The position numbers were made by a program, and so were the translations under genes. 64,000 nt of DNA from Glycomyces sp. NRRL B-16210 (lineage in GTDB: Bacteria; Actinomycetota; Actinomycetes; Mycobacteriales; Micromonosporaceae). The notes under the pieces were generated by a model that saw only the letters and a program-made list of their open reading frames with translations, did no database searches and was not told the DNA's origin. The stretch covers positions 124,001 to 188,000 of the forward strand of contig NZ_JOGR01000002.1 of the NCBI RefSeq assembly GCF_000719515.1. The letters are read 5' to 3'. Positions 1-7,926 of the stretch are shown piece after piece (the first letter of the stretch is position 1; every line of letters begins with the position of its first letter).

Positions 1-1240
1 TGTGCTCCAAGCTCGAGATTTCGGCGAGGCGCGTCCAGCATTCGATGCCGGTGCTGTTCGCTCCCGCAAGGGAGTCTGCGAGAGCGTCGGGGTGGACTCG
101 CGCAAGTTCGAAGGCGCCGATCGGAGGGTGGTCCGCGTAGATTTGGAAGCGGTCGGCTGGGAACGGCATCTGCAATGTGCCTGAGACCCAGTTGCGTCTC
201 GACTCCATTGGGATCCAGAAGGTGCGGGTCTCACGTGTGGATCGGATCTCGATCGGCAGCACCGCCACCGGATAGTCTTCGAGGAGACGCTCACGCTCAG
301 GGCTGGACGCAACGGTGAACTCAACCGTGATGACGAGTCTGCGGCCCGCGGTCATAACAGTGTCGATGGTGAGCGGGGTCCCGTCTCGCAGCTGCTCGGT
401 CTGGGTGCGTTGATCCTCGCCGGCGGCCGCGAGCGTGAAGTCGGAGGCGAGATCGACTCTGAACGCGGTTCCGCCCAGGGTGTGGTCGAGGCCGGAGGCG
501 GCGACTTCCGCGGCGTGCCGCAGGAAAGGGTTGAGGTCGCCGAGTCTCCGCGCCAGGGTCGCCAATCGTTCTCGGACCGCGTCGGGGATGCGGTCGACTT
601 CCGCATGCAGGAGCCCTTCACAGATTCCCGTCGCACCGACGCGCGTGAGTTCGGATGTGCCCTCGGCGAGCCCGATACGCAGCTGTTCGAGAGGCCCGGT
701 GACGCCCGTGATCGCTGGAGTGAACCAGTGCCGCAGTGCAATGGACTCCTCCGCGCCACCGGTACCAAGGAGGTTGATCAAGGCGGCGGCAGTCCGCTCC
801 ACCATGTCCCAGGGCAACAGATGGAACCAGCCCGGATCCGGGGTGCCTTCGGCGGCGAGGCGGTGAAGCAGGAAGTAGCGAATCTCCGGTGAGAGTGCTT
901 GGAGGGCCGGCGATTCAGCGAGCTCTGGCGGAGGGGTTGGCCAAGCGGCTTCGACGGCGGTCACGGCCGCGAGGCCGTCGCGGTCGATCTCAAGTGGAAG
1001 ACCATAGTCGTCGAGCTCGACGAACAGCTCACCGGAGACGGGGTTCCGCAGGCCGAGTGCTTCGCAGCGACGGGCGTTGGCGGTCTCGGTGCTGACCACC
1101 GTGCGGACCCAGTCTTGTTCGAAGCGGAGCAGTGTGCGGGCGTCGACGCGTTCACGGCCGTTGTTGATCACGCCCACACGTGCTCCGGTGCTTCCGTCGA
1201 CGCTCACTATCCAGTCGCTGAGAGGTTGGTGAGTGCTCAT
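1..1240 (-). CDS. Hypothetical protein, 3' part beyond window edge
   Basis: Reverse-strand reading from ATG at 1240 stays open to base 1 (over 410 codons), so the C-terminus lies outside the window. The start overlaps the TGA of the upstream nucleotidyltransferase gene (ATGA), so the two are almost certainly translationally coupled. The protein begins MSTHQPLSDWIVSVDGSTGA and is soluble-looking, rich in Leu, Glu and Arg, with no signal peptide or membrane segment. I recognise no family. Context implies a partner of the nucleotidyltransferase, in an apparent conflict or nucleotide-signalling region. That an ORF this long and uninterrupted is real is well supported; its function is unknown. Confidence 0.7.
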   Translation of the reverse strand, partial: MSTHQPLSDWIVSVDGSTGARVGVINNGRERVDARTLLRFEQDWVRTVVSTETANARRCEALGLRNPVSGELFVELDDYGLPLEIDRDGLAAVTAVEAAWPTPPPELAESPALQALSPEIRYFLLHRLAAEGTPDPGWFHLLPWDMVERTAAALINLLGTGGAEESIALRHWFTPAITGVTGPLEQLRIGLAEGTSELTRVGATGICEGLLHAEVDRIPDAVRERLATLARRLGDLNPFLRHAAEVAASGLDHTLGGTAFRVDLASDFTLAAAGEDQRTQTEQLRDGTPLTIDTVMTAGRRLVITVEFTVASSPERERLLEDYPVAVLPIEIRSTRETRTFWIPMESRRNWVSGTLQMPFPADRFQIYADHPPIGAFELARVHPDALADSLAGANSTGIECWTRLAEISSLEH

Positions 1241-2436
1241 GCGTCGCTCCGTTCTTCGATCGCCGAAACGAGTTCCAGCGCGGCAGCGCTGAGACGTTTT
1301 GCGGCTTCCCTGATCAGATCCGAGTCGTACTTGACGAGGAGTTCTGCATGGGTCTTCCGCAGGTCGCGCCATGCTTCTTCCGAGATGACGAACTGCCAGC
1401 CATCGGTCAGCGCAGGAGGGTGCGGGCAGTCGATACCTGGATCGAACTGCCAGCGAAGTTGGAACTTCACGGCTCTAAGGAGGTTGGCGGCCCGGATCTC
1501 GGGGTCACCGGACCGGTTCATGGGTACTAGCATCCGGGGCCGGGCGCTGAGGTGCGTCAATCCTTCACCTGACGGATCGAGGACGAGGTGCTCGTGGGGG
1601 TCGAGCAGCAGGCAATTGACGGTGAAGTCACGGCACTCCGCGTCCTCGGATAGATCACTGCCCGAGGCGGGGAACGGATATCCGGTGAGGTTGAGCGTGC
1701 GGTACTCGAACACCGGAGCTCCCGTGGGCGAAACGGCGAAGCAGACCAGCGAGTCGACCGAGACCTTCGTACGGTGTTCCAATCCGGCACGGATCCGGAT
1801 CCGCTCGGCGATCTCCGTGAATCTGCCAGGAGGCGCGGTGCCGGACATGTCGAGGTCGTTGGGCCTGGCCGCGTCGCCGTCCGACACCAGGTCGCGGACG
1901 AACCCTCCTGCGGCCCAGACGGAATGGCCGTCCTGCAGGAGCGCGTCCATAAGGTGCGTCGCCGTGGTCGACCAAGGGCTCCCCGGGGTTCGAAGGAGCC
2001 GGTCGGTGACCTTCGGCAAGCCGGGCGCGATGTCCGAGGCGGTATGGACCCGGTCGTCAGGCAAGCGGTCCAGCGGTGTCGGTGCGAGCGAGATCGTCGA
2101 AGCCGCGTCGTTGGGAACGACACGCGCGGGTGGCGCGGTCAAGTCGTCCTCGCCCACCAACAGGAGGCGGTCGCAACCACGACTCGGCGGTGATTGGGCG
2201 AGATAGGCGAAGCCGCGCACTTCGCCTTCGGGCAGCAGGTCACCCGCCAGTATGGGGCTGTTCGGTGTGCGTGCGGTTGACAATATTCCTCCACAGCAGA
2301 TCTCGAGACCCGGCCGATTGGGCATGGCATGCCAAGGTACGGCGAGAAGGAATTCGTCCCTATCAACCGGGTCTGCTCGGATATCAGCTTCTGAAGCCGC
2401 GCTGGCCCTCAAGCCGCGATCGGCATGACTGCCCAC
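1237..2436 (-). CDS. Class II nucleotidyltransferase (poly(A)-polymerase/CCA-adding-enzyme head)
   Basis: About 399 aa. The C-terminal half carries the signature of the poly(A)-polymerase/CCA-adding nucleotidyltransferase head: GGFVRDLV (residues 177-184) followed by DLDM (194-197), the Gly-rich loop and the metal-binding Asp pair. A further basic region (about 300-330, RAANLLRAVKFQLRW) matches the linker after the head domain. The first 150 residues are not a recognised domain. It lacks the length and C-terminal RNA-binding domains of a housekeeping CCA enzyme, so a specialised role (nucleotide transfer to RNA, protein or small molecule) is more likely. The GTG start at 2436 has no clear ribosome site; the true start may be 10-35 codons further in. 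It is coupled to the gene at 1-1240 and divergent from the S-4TM effector gene. Confidence 0.75.
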   Translation of the reverse strand: MGSHADRGLRASAASEADIRADPVDRDEFLLAVPWHAMPNRPGLEICCGGILSTARTPNSPILAGDLLPEGEVRGFAYLAQSPPSRGCDRLLLVGEDDLTAPPARVVPNDAASTISLAPTPLDRLPDDRVHTASDIAPGLPKVTDRLLRTPGSPWSTTATHLMDALLQDGHSVWAAGGFVRDLVSDGDAARPNDLDMSGTAPPGRFTEIAERIRIRAGLEHRTKVSVDSLVCFAVSPTGAPVFEYRTLNLTGYPFPASGSDLSEDAECRDFTVNCLLLDPHEHLVLDPSGEGLTHLSARPRMLVPMNRSGDPEIRAANLLRAVKFQLRWQFDPGIDCPHPPALTDGWQFVISEEAWRDLRKTHAELLVKYDSDLIREAAKRLSAAALELVSAIEERSDA

Positions 2437-2662
2437 TGCTGTCGTACAAGTAAGTGGGGCCCGCCGCTGTGGGACGAGTCCTCGAACATAACACAGTCGG
2501 TCTGGAATGTGTCAAGCCCTCGCCTTGATCTGTCATCCGTTAGGGTGAAACAGGATACGCGAACAGCCCAGAGGGTTCCTTTTGCACCGTCAAACCGATG
2601 GACTGACCGGACCGGTGCCGAAATCCGGGTGTGACAATGAAAGTCGATCGAGAGGAGCATCG

Positions 2663-3553
2663 ATGGAGCGCCTGCCACGACCGATCGCGTCGCAACAGAA
2701 CAGTGAATACTCACAACGCCTGCTTGCGGCCCAGGCACGTCGCTATGCCGACGCCAAACGCATACAGGAGGTCAGAGTCGCGACCGTCCTGCTGATCGCC
2801 TTTGTGAGCATGACGTCCGCCCTCTCGTTTCCAGAACTGAGGCCCGCTGTCGGCGGCGCGGGCGGCGCCCTTGCCCTGGCCTGGTCGGTCACTTCCAGCC
2901 GCCGCGAGAAGCGCTGCATCCACGAGGCTGTCATGATGCAGGAAGAATTCGATACTCATGTGTTTGGCCTCCCATGGAACGGCATCTTGGCCGATCACCC
3001 AACCCCGACGGCGATCGCCGCTGCGGCGGCGCGTTACCGAGGAAATCGAACCAAAGACTGGTATCCGGACATGCGAAACGTGCCTCGCCCAATGGACGTG
3101 CTCATCTGCCAGCGAACGAATCTCGGTTGGAGTACCTCCACGCACCGCTGGTACGCAGTTTGGACAGGGATCGCGCTGGTTGCCTTGATCGCAGTGGGAA
3201 TGGCGATCGCCTTCGGCGCACGTCTCTCCCTGCCCGATATGTTGATCGCGGTCGCGATTCCCTTCCTTGGCCCGATCAATGAACTAGTCGAGATTATCAG
3301 GGCCAATCGTGAGAGTGTCACGCTCAAAGTGGGCGCTGACGCCAAGGCATCGGAATCGTGGCAACGCGGCCTATCCAATACCGCTGATGTCACGCTCGCG
3401 GACTGCCGGTCGCTCCAGGATCTCATCCTCAGCATTCGCCAGAAGAACGCCCACATCCCCGACTGGTTCGACAACTTGCATCGAGACCACAGCCAGAGAA
3501 CGATGCAAGCCAGCGCCGACCACATGATCACCGAAGTCACCGGTGAGGTGTAG
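2663..3553 (+). CDS. S-4TM family putative pore-forming effector
   Basis: A 296-aa protein. Start ATG at 2663 follows AGAGGAG seven bases upstream. Four membrane segments fall as two hairpins (about 38-57, 62-78, 167-186, 190-208). The intervening loop has the family marks LPWN (103-106), DWYPD (132-136) and ICQRTN (148-153), which define the SMODS-associating 4TM (S-4TM) family. These proteins are predicted membrane-disrupting effectors in systems using a nucleotide second messenger (established family knowledge from comparative genomics). The gene is divergent from a nucleotidyltransferase 226 bp away. That enzyme is not the usual CD-NTase, so the functional pairing is inference. The family assignment is secure. 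Confidence 0.88.
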   Translation: MERLPRPIASQQNSEYSQRLLAAQARRYADAKRIQEVRVATVLLIAFVSMTSALSFPELRPAVGGAGGALALAWSVTSSRREKRCIHEAVMMQEEFDTHVFGLPWNGILADHPTPTAIAAAAARYRGNRTKDWYPDMRNVPRPMDVLICQRTNLGWSTSTHRWYAVWTGIALVALIAVGMAIAFGARLSLPDMLIAVAIPFLGPINELVEIIRANRESVTLKVGADAKASESWQRGLSNTADVTLADCRSLQDLILSIRQKNAHIPDWFDNLHRDHSQRTMQASADHMITEVTGEV

Positions 3554-3659
3554 TAAGGATGTTGGACGAGGATCTTGATCTGAGAGGATCTTGTCTAAGG
3601 GTTGTCCCGCAAGGGTCCTGGGGTCGCGCGGCGCGATCCGCGGGTGAGAGGCGGTCAGG

Positions 3660-4136
3660 TCAGTCCCACCAGTTGAAGAGGAACTCGGCCAGGCAGTTCG
3701 GACGCCAGTACTTGACCTCTCCGCGTGCTGCGGGAGTCAGCTCGGAGGTGTCGATCTCCGCTGACGGCGTTTGTAGCTCGGCGTGTGAAAGCACGCGATA
3801 GTCCAGTTCAGCGAGCAGGCTCGCCCAAGGAGGGGGCTCGCGGAAGACCGTGTTGACCTCGAAGCCCATGTAGTCGGGCGTCACGTGACAGAAGGCCACC
3901 CAGGGCAGGTGCTGCGCGCAGAGCAGGTCGTACTGGTCGGTGCGGTTGCCGATTCGGCTCCTGAGCCGCATTGCGTGGAAGCTGCGCGGGTACTCGGCCC
4001 GGTCGACGTGCCCGATCCATACCCCGGAAGGGATCGCCGAGTCACGGACTGCTCGAGCCAACGTGTCGACGTTGATCTCGGGGAACGGCTCCGAACGGGC
4101 GTGCCAGAACCCGACAGCGTGTTTCGGAAGCCGCAA
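3660..4136 (-). pseudogene. Hypothetical protein inside the IS, probably 5'-frameshifted
   Basis: The ORF encodes about 158 aa from a TTG codon and ends FLFNWWD. Its composition looks coding (W-rich; segments FWHARSEPFPEIN, LPWVAFCHVTPDYMGFEV), but I know no family. Just upstream in another frame the reverse strand reads SDLVILFEHEPGEDV. A single inserted T in the GTTTG run near 4136 would join this smoothly to LRLPKHAVGFWH, so the real N-terminus has probably been lost to a one-base deletion. It lies between the IS left repeat and the transposase, opposite in direction, so it looks like an IS passenger. Function unknown. Confidence 0.5.
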
Positions 4137-4256
4137 ACGTCCTCCCCGGGCTCGTGCTCGAACAGTATGACGAGGTCGGACGCGATACTAGCGTTTCCAG
4201 ATCCCGGACCGTCGCGTGATATTGAGAGCGGTTGGGGTGCATGCGATCATGCCCGA

Positions 4257-5026
4257 GTGGCGGGTGTAATCAGTACGGCGGACGAGGCGATGATCGAACT
4301 GTTCAGCGGCCTTTCGGCCCGGCAATTCGCCAAACTGGTCCGCCAACTCCAGAGCGAGGACGCCGACCCGCCGCTGCGGGGCCGCCCCTGGAAGCTCGGC
4401 TTCGCCGACCGAGTGCTGCTGGTCGCCGCCTACTGGCGCACCAACCTGACCATGCGCCAGATCGCGGCCCTGTTCGGCACCTCGAAGTCCACCGCCGACC
4501 GCGTCATCGACGACCTCGCCCCCAAACTCGCGCTACGCCCGAGGAAACGCTACGCGCCTGACACCGTGCTCATCATCGACGGCACCCTGGTCCCCACCCG
4601 CGACCATGCCATCGCCGCACCCAGCAAGAACTACCGCTACTCCACCAACCACCAGGTCGTGATCCACGCCGACAGTCAGCTCGTCACCGCCATCGGCATC
4701 CCGCTGCCAGGCAACCGCAACGACTGCAAAGCCTTCGCCGAATCCGGTGTCGACGAGGCCACCCGGACCGCGACCGTGATCGCCGACGGCGGCTACATCG
4801 GCACCCGAGCGGTGATCCCACACCGCCGCAAGGACAAAGACGTACCCTAGTGGAGTGGAAAGAGGCCCACAATGCCTCCCATCGCAAGGTTCGCGCCCGC
4901 ATCAAGCACACCTTCGCGGCCATGAAGACCTGGAAGATCATGCGCGACTGCCGCCTGCGAGGTAGCGGCGTCGCCGAACCCGTCGCCGGCATAGCCCGAC
5001 TCCACAACCTCACCCTCGTCGGCTAA
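4257..5026 (+). pseudogene. IS5-family transposase, frameshifted
   Basis: Reading begins at GTG 4257 (MAGVISTADEAMIELFSGLS). It contains a helix-turn-helix (LTMRQIAALFGTSKSTADRV) and two catalytic Asp contexts of a DDE enzyme (LIIDGTLVP and VIADGGYIG). The frame stops at TAG 4848-4850; a -1 shift at CCCTAG resumes the family's conserved tail (EWKEAHNASHRKVRARI...MKTWKIMRDCRL) to TAA 5024-5026. Where relatives usually read RVEH with the catalytic Glu, this copy reads RIKH. Frameshift plus loss of the Glu suggests a dead transposase, although -1 frameshifting is known in IS elements. Confidence 0.8.
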
Positions 5027-5148
5027 GCCAGCGCTCGACCAGCGAGCCCCACCCGCCATCAACAAGACTTACGGGACAGCGCTTAGTCGGCATCTCACTG
5101 CTCGTGGGCTTTTTGAAGGCGAATGCCGAGGATTCTGGCCCGAGGCGG

Positions 5149-7764
5149 TTAGGTGTTGGTAAAGGAGAACCGGCGCACGAGGGGTAGCCAGCTTCGGTAC
5201 GTGTTGATGTCGGACGGTACGTGTTCGGTGGAGCTGAGGTGTTGCAGCCCTGGGATGTTGAGGTCTGGCAGGTCGTTGAGCAGACTGTGCCAGGTGGCGT
5301 GTTCGGGGGCAGCCTCGATTGCACGGAACAGGGCCGAGGTATCTGATGGGCCGACCATGACGGTCAGGAGAATGAGAGCAGCCCTGTACCCGGGTTCATG
5401 GCCGTTAAGGAAGTCGGTGAGCTGTTCGCCCTGTAGACGGGCGCGAAGGAGACGGTAGAGGTTCATTAGCCGTTTCGCGCCGCGCGGGGAATGGACCAAC
5501 GGTGCGAGTCCAGCGATGTAATCCAATTCGGCTTGGGTGATATCGAGTTGGTTGGGGCGCAGCTGTGGTCCGTTGAGAACAGGTGAGGGCGTTTCCACCG
5601 CAGGGGGATTGGCAGCAGTCTGGCCGGAAGGGCTCGAATCCGCCGAGGTTCGGGCCGCGGAGACGGGTTGCGACGGTGTAGGCGCCTGGTGCTCTGGTAC
5701 GGCAGTTCCCTCAGGGTTTTCCTGGCCGAGGGTCGCGATGAGTCTGGTGAAGCCGTCCGCGGTCATGGGGGCCAGTGTGAATGGTATTTGGAAGATCTTC
5801 TCCAGGTAGTGCCGAGCGCCATCGGGAGAGCTGGACGCACCGCCCTCGATGACGGGTCCGTAGTGCTCTTTGAGGGAGTGGAGCAGCCAGTCGACGTCGG
5901 CGCCGACCACGATGGCGAAAACTGGCTGGGCGAGGAGCAGGTGGATCGCTTCGAGGACCTTGACGACCACGTCAGGGGGACACCTGTCGAGGTCGTCGAT
6001 GTAGAGCACGATCCGTTCGGGCCCTGTCGTCCCGTCGGCGTCGTGCGGGTCGCGTGCCAGCATTGCCGCGAACACTTCGAGGTCACGGCGGACGAGCGAC
6101 ACGACACCGAGGTGTTGTCGGTAGTCCTGGCTGCGGTCACGAGAACGTGCGAAGGCGGCGATGTCCCGTGTCGATGTGAGGTCGGCGATCGCCAGTTCGA
6201 GCCGGGTCTGCTCGGTGTCGAGCTCGGCCAGCCGATCGCGGGTGGACTCACCGGCGCGGTCGGTCAGTCGGTCGGCTGCGAGGCGGATCCGCCGAACGCT
6301 GGCCCGCACGGAGCTCAGCGTTGGGATCATCGAGACGGCCGCAGTGAGACCGATGATCATCGAAGGCCAGATGGCGGAGCGGGAGAGCACGAGGACCAGC
6401 AAGGTGGCCGCGACTCCGAGACCGATGACGATCCTGGTCTTCCGGCTGCGCAGCAACTGGCGCCGGAAGTTGCGCAGCTCGGCAGCCAGCCCTGTCGCTT
6501 CGTCTGCGAACGCTCGGACCTGGTCGAGGGTGTCCCGGGGCAGTTGAGTCGCGTTGGTGGCCCAGTCCTCTTCGGTCAGGATCTGCGCGAGTGTTCTGGC
6601 GATCTCGCGGGGCGACGGCGCTTCCTTGGATTCGCGTTCCAATTGCGCGGTAAGCAGCATCCGTTCCACCCGGACGGAGCTGAGCTGGTCGAGCAGTGAA
6701 CTCTGGTGGCGGCGCTGCTCGGCCAGATCATTGGCGTGGCTTTCCAGGTCGTCTTCCGAGCCGCTGGAGGCGAGGTTGCCGAGCAGATGGGTCGCGAGGC
6801 TCGCCCAAAGATTCGACTCCGCGTAGTGCCATGCGTTGAAGGTGACCTGGCGTATTGACGAGCAGTACGCCGACACGGCAGGTCCGGCCCGCCTGGCGTC
6901 CCGCTCCGCACGTTCGGTGGCATCGGCGAGATCGCGCACCCGCACGCGCATCTGGCGCATGAAGAAGCTCTTGCCTGAGCCCCATCCACCGAACAGTCCG
7001 ATCGACAGCGGCGGCACGACATGCCGGGATGCGACGAGGTCGGCCAGCATGTTCACGTCGGCGGTGATACCGAGGCGGTCTTCACCGGCATCGGTGTCTG
7101 GATGATAGCCCGCGCTATGAGCTTCAGGCTCCTTCCCGAGCCAGTCTCTTTGCACGACAAAAGAACCGAAATAGCCGGATTTCGTGGCATCGTGTGAGTC
7201 GGAGTCCTTCTTGGACGCGTAGTAGAGCTCGGAAACGGTGCGCAGGTTCGAGTCCAGCCCGTGTTGGGGCAGGGTCGACCGCTCCTCCTCGGTCAGGACC
7301 ATCCGGGCGTGCACCAGCCTCAGCCCCATCGATGTGAGCCGGTCTTGGTCCGCAGCATCGATCGCGGCCCTGGCGGTGAGGGCAAGGACCCATCGGTCTC
7401 CTGGGCCCGTCTGCCATGCTTGCAACCTTCCGATGCTGGCGTCCAAGGCACCCGGTTCGAATTCGTGAAAGTCGGCCCACAGCACTGCGGCGCGATTGTC
7501 GGTCATGTACTCCGCATCATGCGAGATGAGCAGAGCGTCCGGCAGATTCCGCAGCAGTGCCTCATATGCGGATCTTCGCGCTCCTGCGAACGACTCTGCC
7601 AGAACGAGCACGAATCCCGGTGTCGCCAGTGCCCGGTCGAGTTCCGAGTCGACCCTTCTCGGCAGATACGGCTGCAACCGTCCGGAAGTGGGCGGCATCA
7701 ACAGCAAGGCGTTCGGATCGACTTCTCGAACCAGAGTCGGAACGGGCGCGGTAAATGCGTCCAT
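5149..7764 (-). CDS. KAP family P-loop NTPase with degenerate N-terminal NTPase-like domain
   Basis: 871 aa. A KAP P-loop domain begins near residue 225: Walker A GGWGSGKS (259-266), a long insert with a membrane hairpin (about 445-482), Walker B RIVLYIDDLDRC (584-595), and VVGADVDWLL typical of KAP sensor regions. KAP NTPases are membrane-associated and recur in phage-defence and other conflict operons. Residues 1-165 resemble a second P-loop unit common in actinobacterial conflict proteins, but the phosphate loop reads ESFAGARRSAY, lacking the expected Gly-Lys-Thr/Ser, and the Walker B-like strand is VLWADFHEF; it is probably inactive. A low-complexity Ser/Pro/Ala stretch (about 685-735) precedes a helical C-terminus. 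The gene stands alone next to the IS remnant. Confidence 0.85.
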   Translation of the reverse strand: MDAFTAPVPTLVREVDPNALLLMPPTSGRLQPYLPRRVDSELDRALATPGFVLVLAESFAGARRSAYEALLRNLPDALLISHDAEYMTDNRAAVLWADFHEFEPGALDASIGRLQAWQTGPGDRWVLALTARAAIDAADQDRLTSMGLRLVHARMVLTEEERSTLPQHGLDSNLRTVSELYYASKKDSDSHDATKSGYFGSFVVQRDWLGKEPEAHSAGYHPDTDAGEDRLGITADVNMLADLVASRHVVPPLSIGLFGGWGSGKSFFMRQMRVRVRDLADATERAERDARRAGPAVSAYCSSIRQVTFNAWHYAESNLWASLATHLLGNLASSGSEDDLESHANDLAEQRRHQSSLLDQLSSVRVERMLLTAQLERESKEAPSPREIARTLAQILTEEDWATNATQLPRDTLDQVRAFADEATGLAAELRNFRRQLLRSRKTRIVIGLGVAATLLVLVLSRSAIWPSMIIGLTAAVSMIPTLSSVRASVRRIRLAADRLTDRAGESTRDRLAELDTEQTRLELAIADLTSTRDIAAFARSRDRSQDYRQHLGVVSLVRRDLEVFAAMLARDPHDADGTTGPERIVLYIDDLDRCPPDVVVKVLEAIHLLLAQPVFAIVVGADVDWLLHSLKEHYGPVIEGGASSSPDGARHYLEKIFQIPFTLAPMTADGFTRLIATLGQENPEGTAVPEHQAPTPSQPVSAARTSADSSPSGQTAANPPAVETPSPVLNGPQLRPNQLDITQAELDYIAGLAPLVHSPRGAKRLMNLYRLLRARLQGEQLTDFLNGHEPGYRAALILLTVMVGPSDTSALFRAIEAAPEHATWHSLLNDLPDLNIPGLQHLSSTEHVPSDINTYRSWLPLVRRFSFTNT

Positions 7765-7926
7765 CGAAGGAGCCTCGATCCTTGCACTTCGTTCTCAGGA
7801 GAGTGCGAAACGACTTGAGAGCCAAGGGGCAGTTCAGATTCTATGCGAGACCGGGCAGCGCGTGCGAGGTGCGCGCCGAGTCGTCGAACTCGAAACAGCA
7901 GCGCTACGGACCTTTCAGATGGTGTT

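Larger units (their letters stand above)
3595..5086. mobile_element. IS5-like element with passenger ORF, decayed
   Basis: Imperfect terminal inverted repeats bracket this stretch: CTAAGGGTTGTCCCGCAAG at 3595-3613, and at 5068-5086 the reverse complement of CTAAGCGCTGTCCCGTAAG, matching at 16 of 19 bases. GCTGTCCCG-type ends fit actinobacterial IS5-family elements. The enclosed transposase gene (4257-5026) ends 42 bp from the right repeat. The left repeat, however, lies about 660 bp from its start, and that space holds a reverse-strand ORF (3660-4136). The element is about 1.49 kb, longer than a plain IS5 member (about 0.85-1.2 kb). A TA duplication is possible; no longer target repeat is visible. 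Confidence 0.65.

Noticed and set aside
410..1095. Plus-strand ORFs of 60-160 codons over 1-1.1 kb
   Set aside because: They lie opposite the continuous reverse-strand gene (1-1240), have Arg-rich shadow composition and no start signals.
899..2206. 435-codon plus-strand ORF
   Set aside because: Antisense of the nucleotidyltransferase and its partner; the reverse strand carries recognisable motifs, the plus strand none.
1237..2436. Housekeeping CCA-adding enzyme
   Set aside because: Although the head motif matches, the catalytic head sits in the C-terminal half, the C-terminal tRNA-binding region is missing and the N-terminus is unrelated.
5149..7764. Simple AAA/STAND ATPase call
   Set aside because: The membrane hairpin inserted between Walker A and Walker B is diagnostic of the KAP family rather than STAND or generic AAA.
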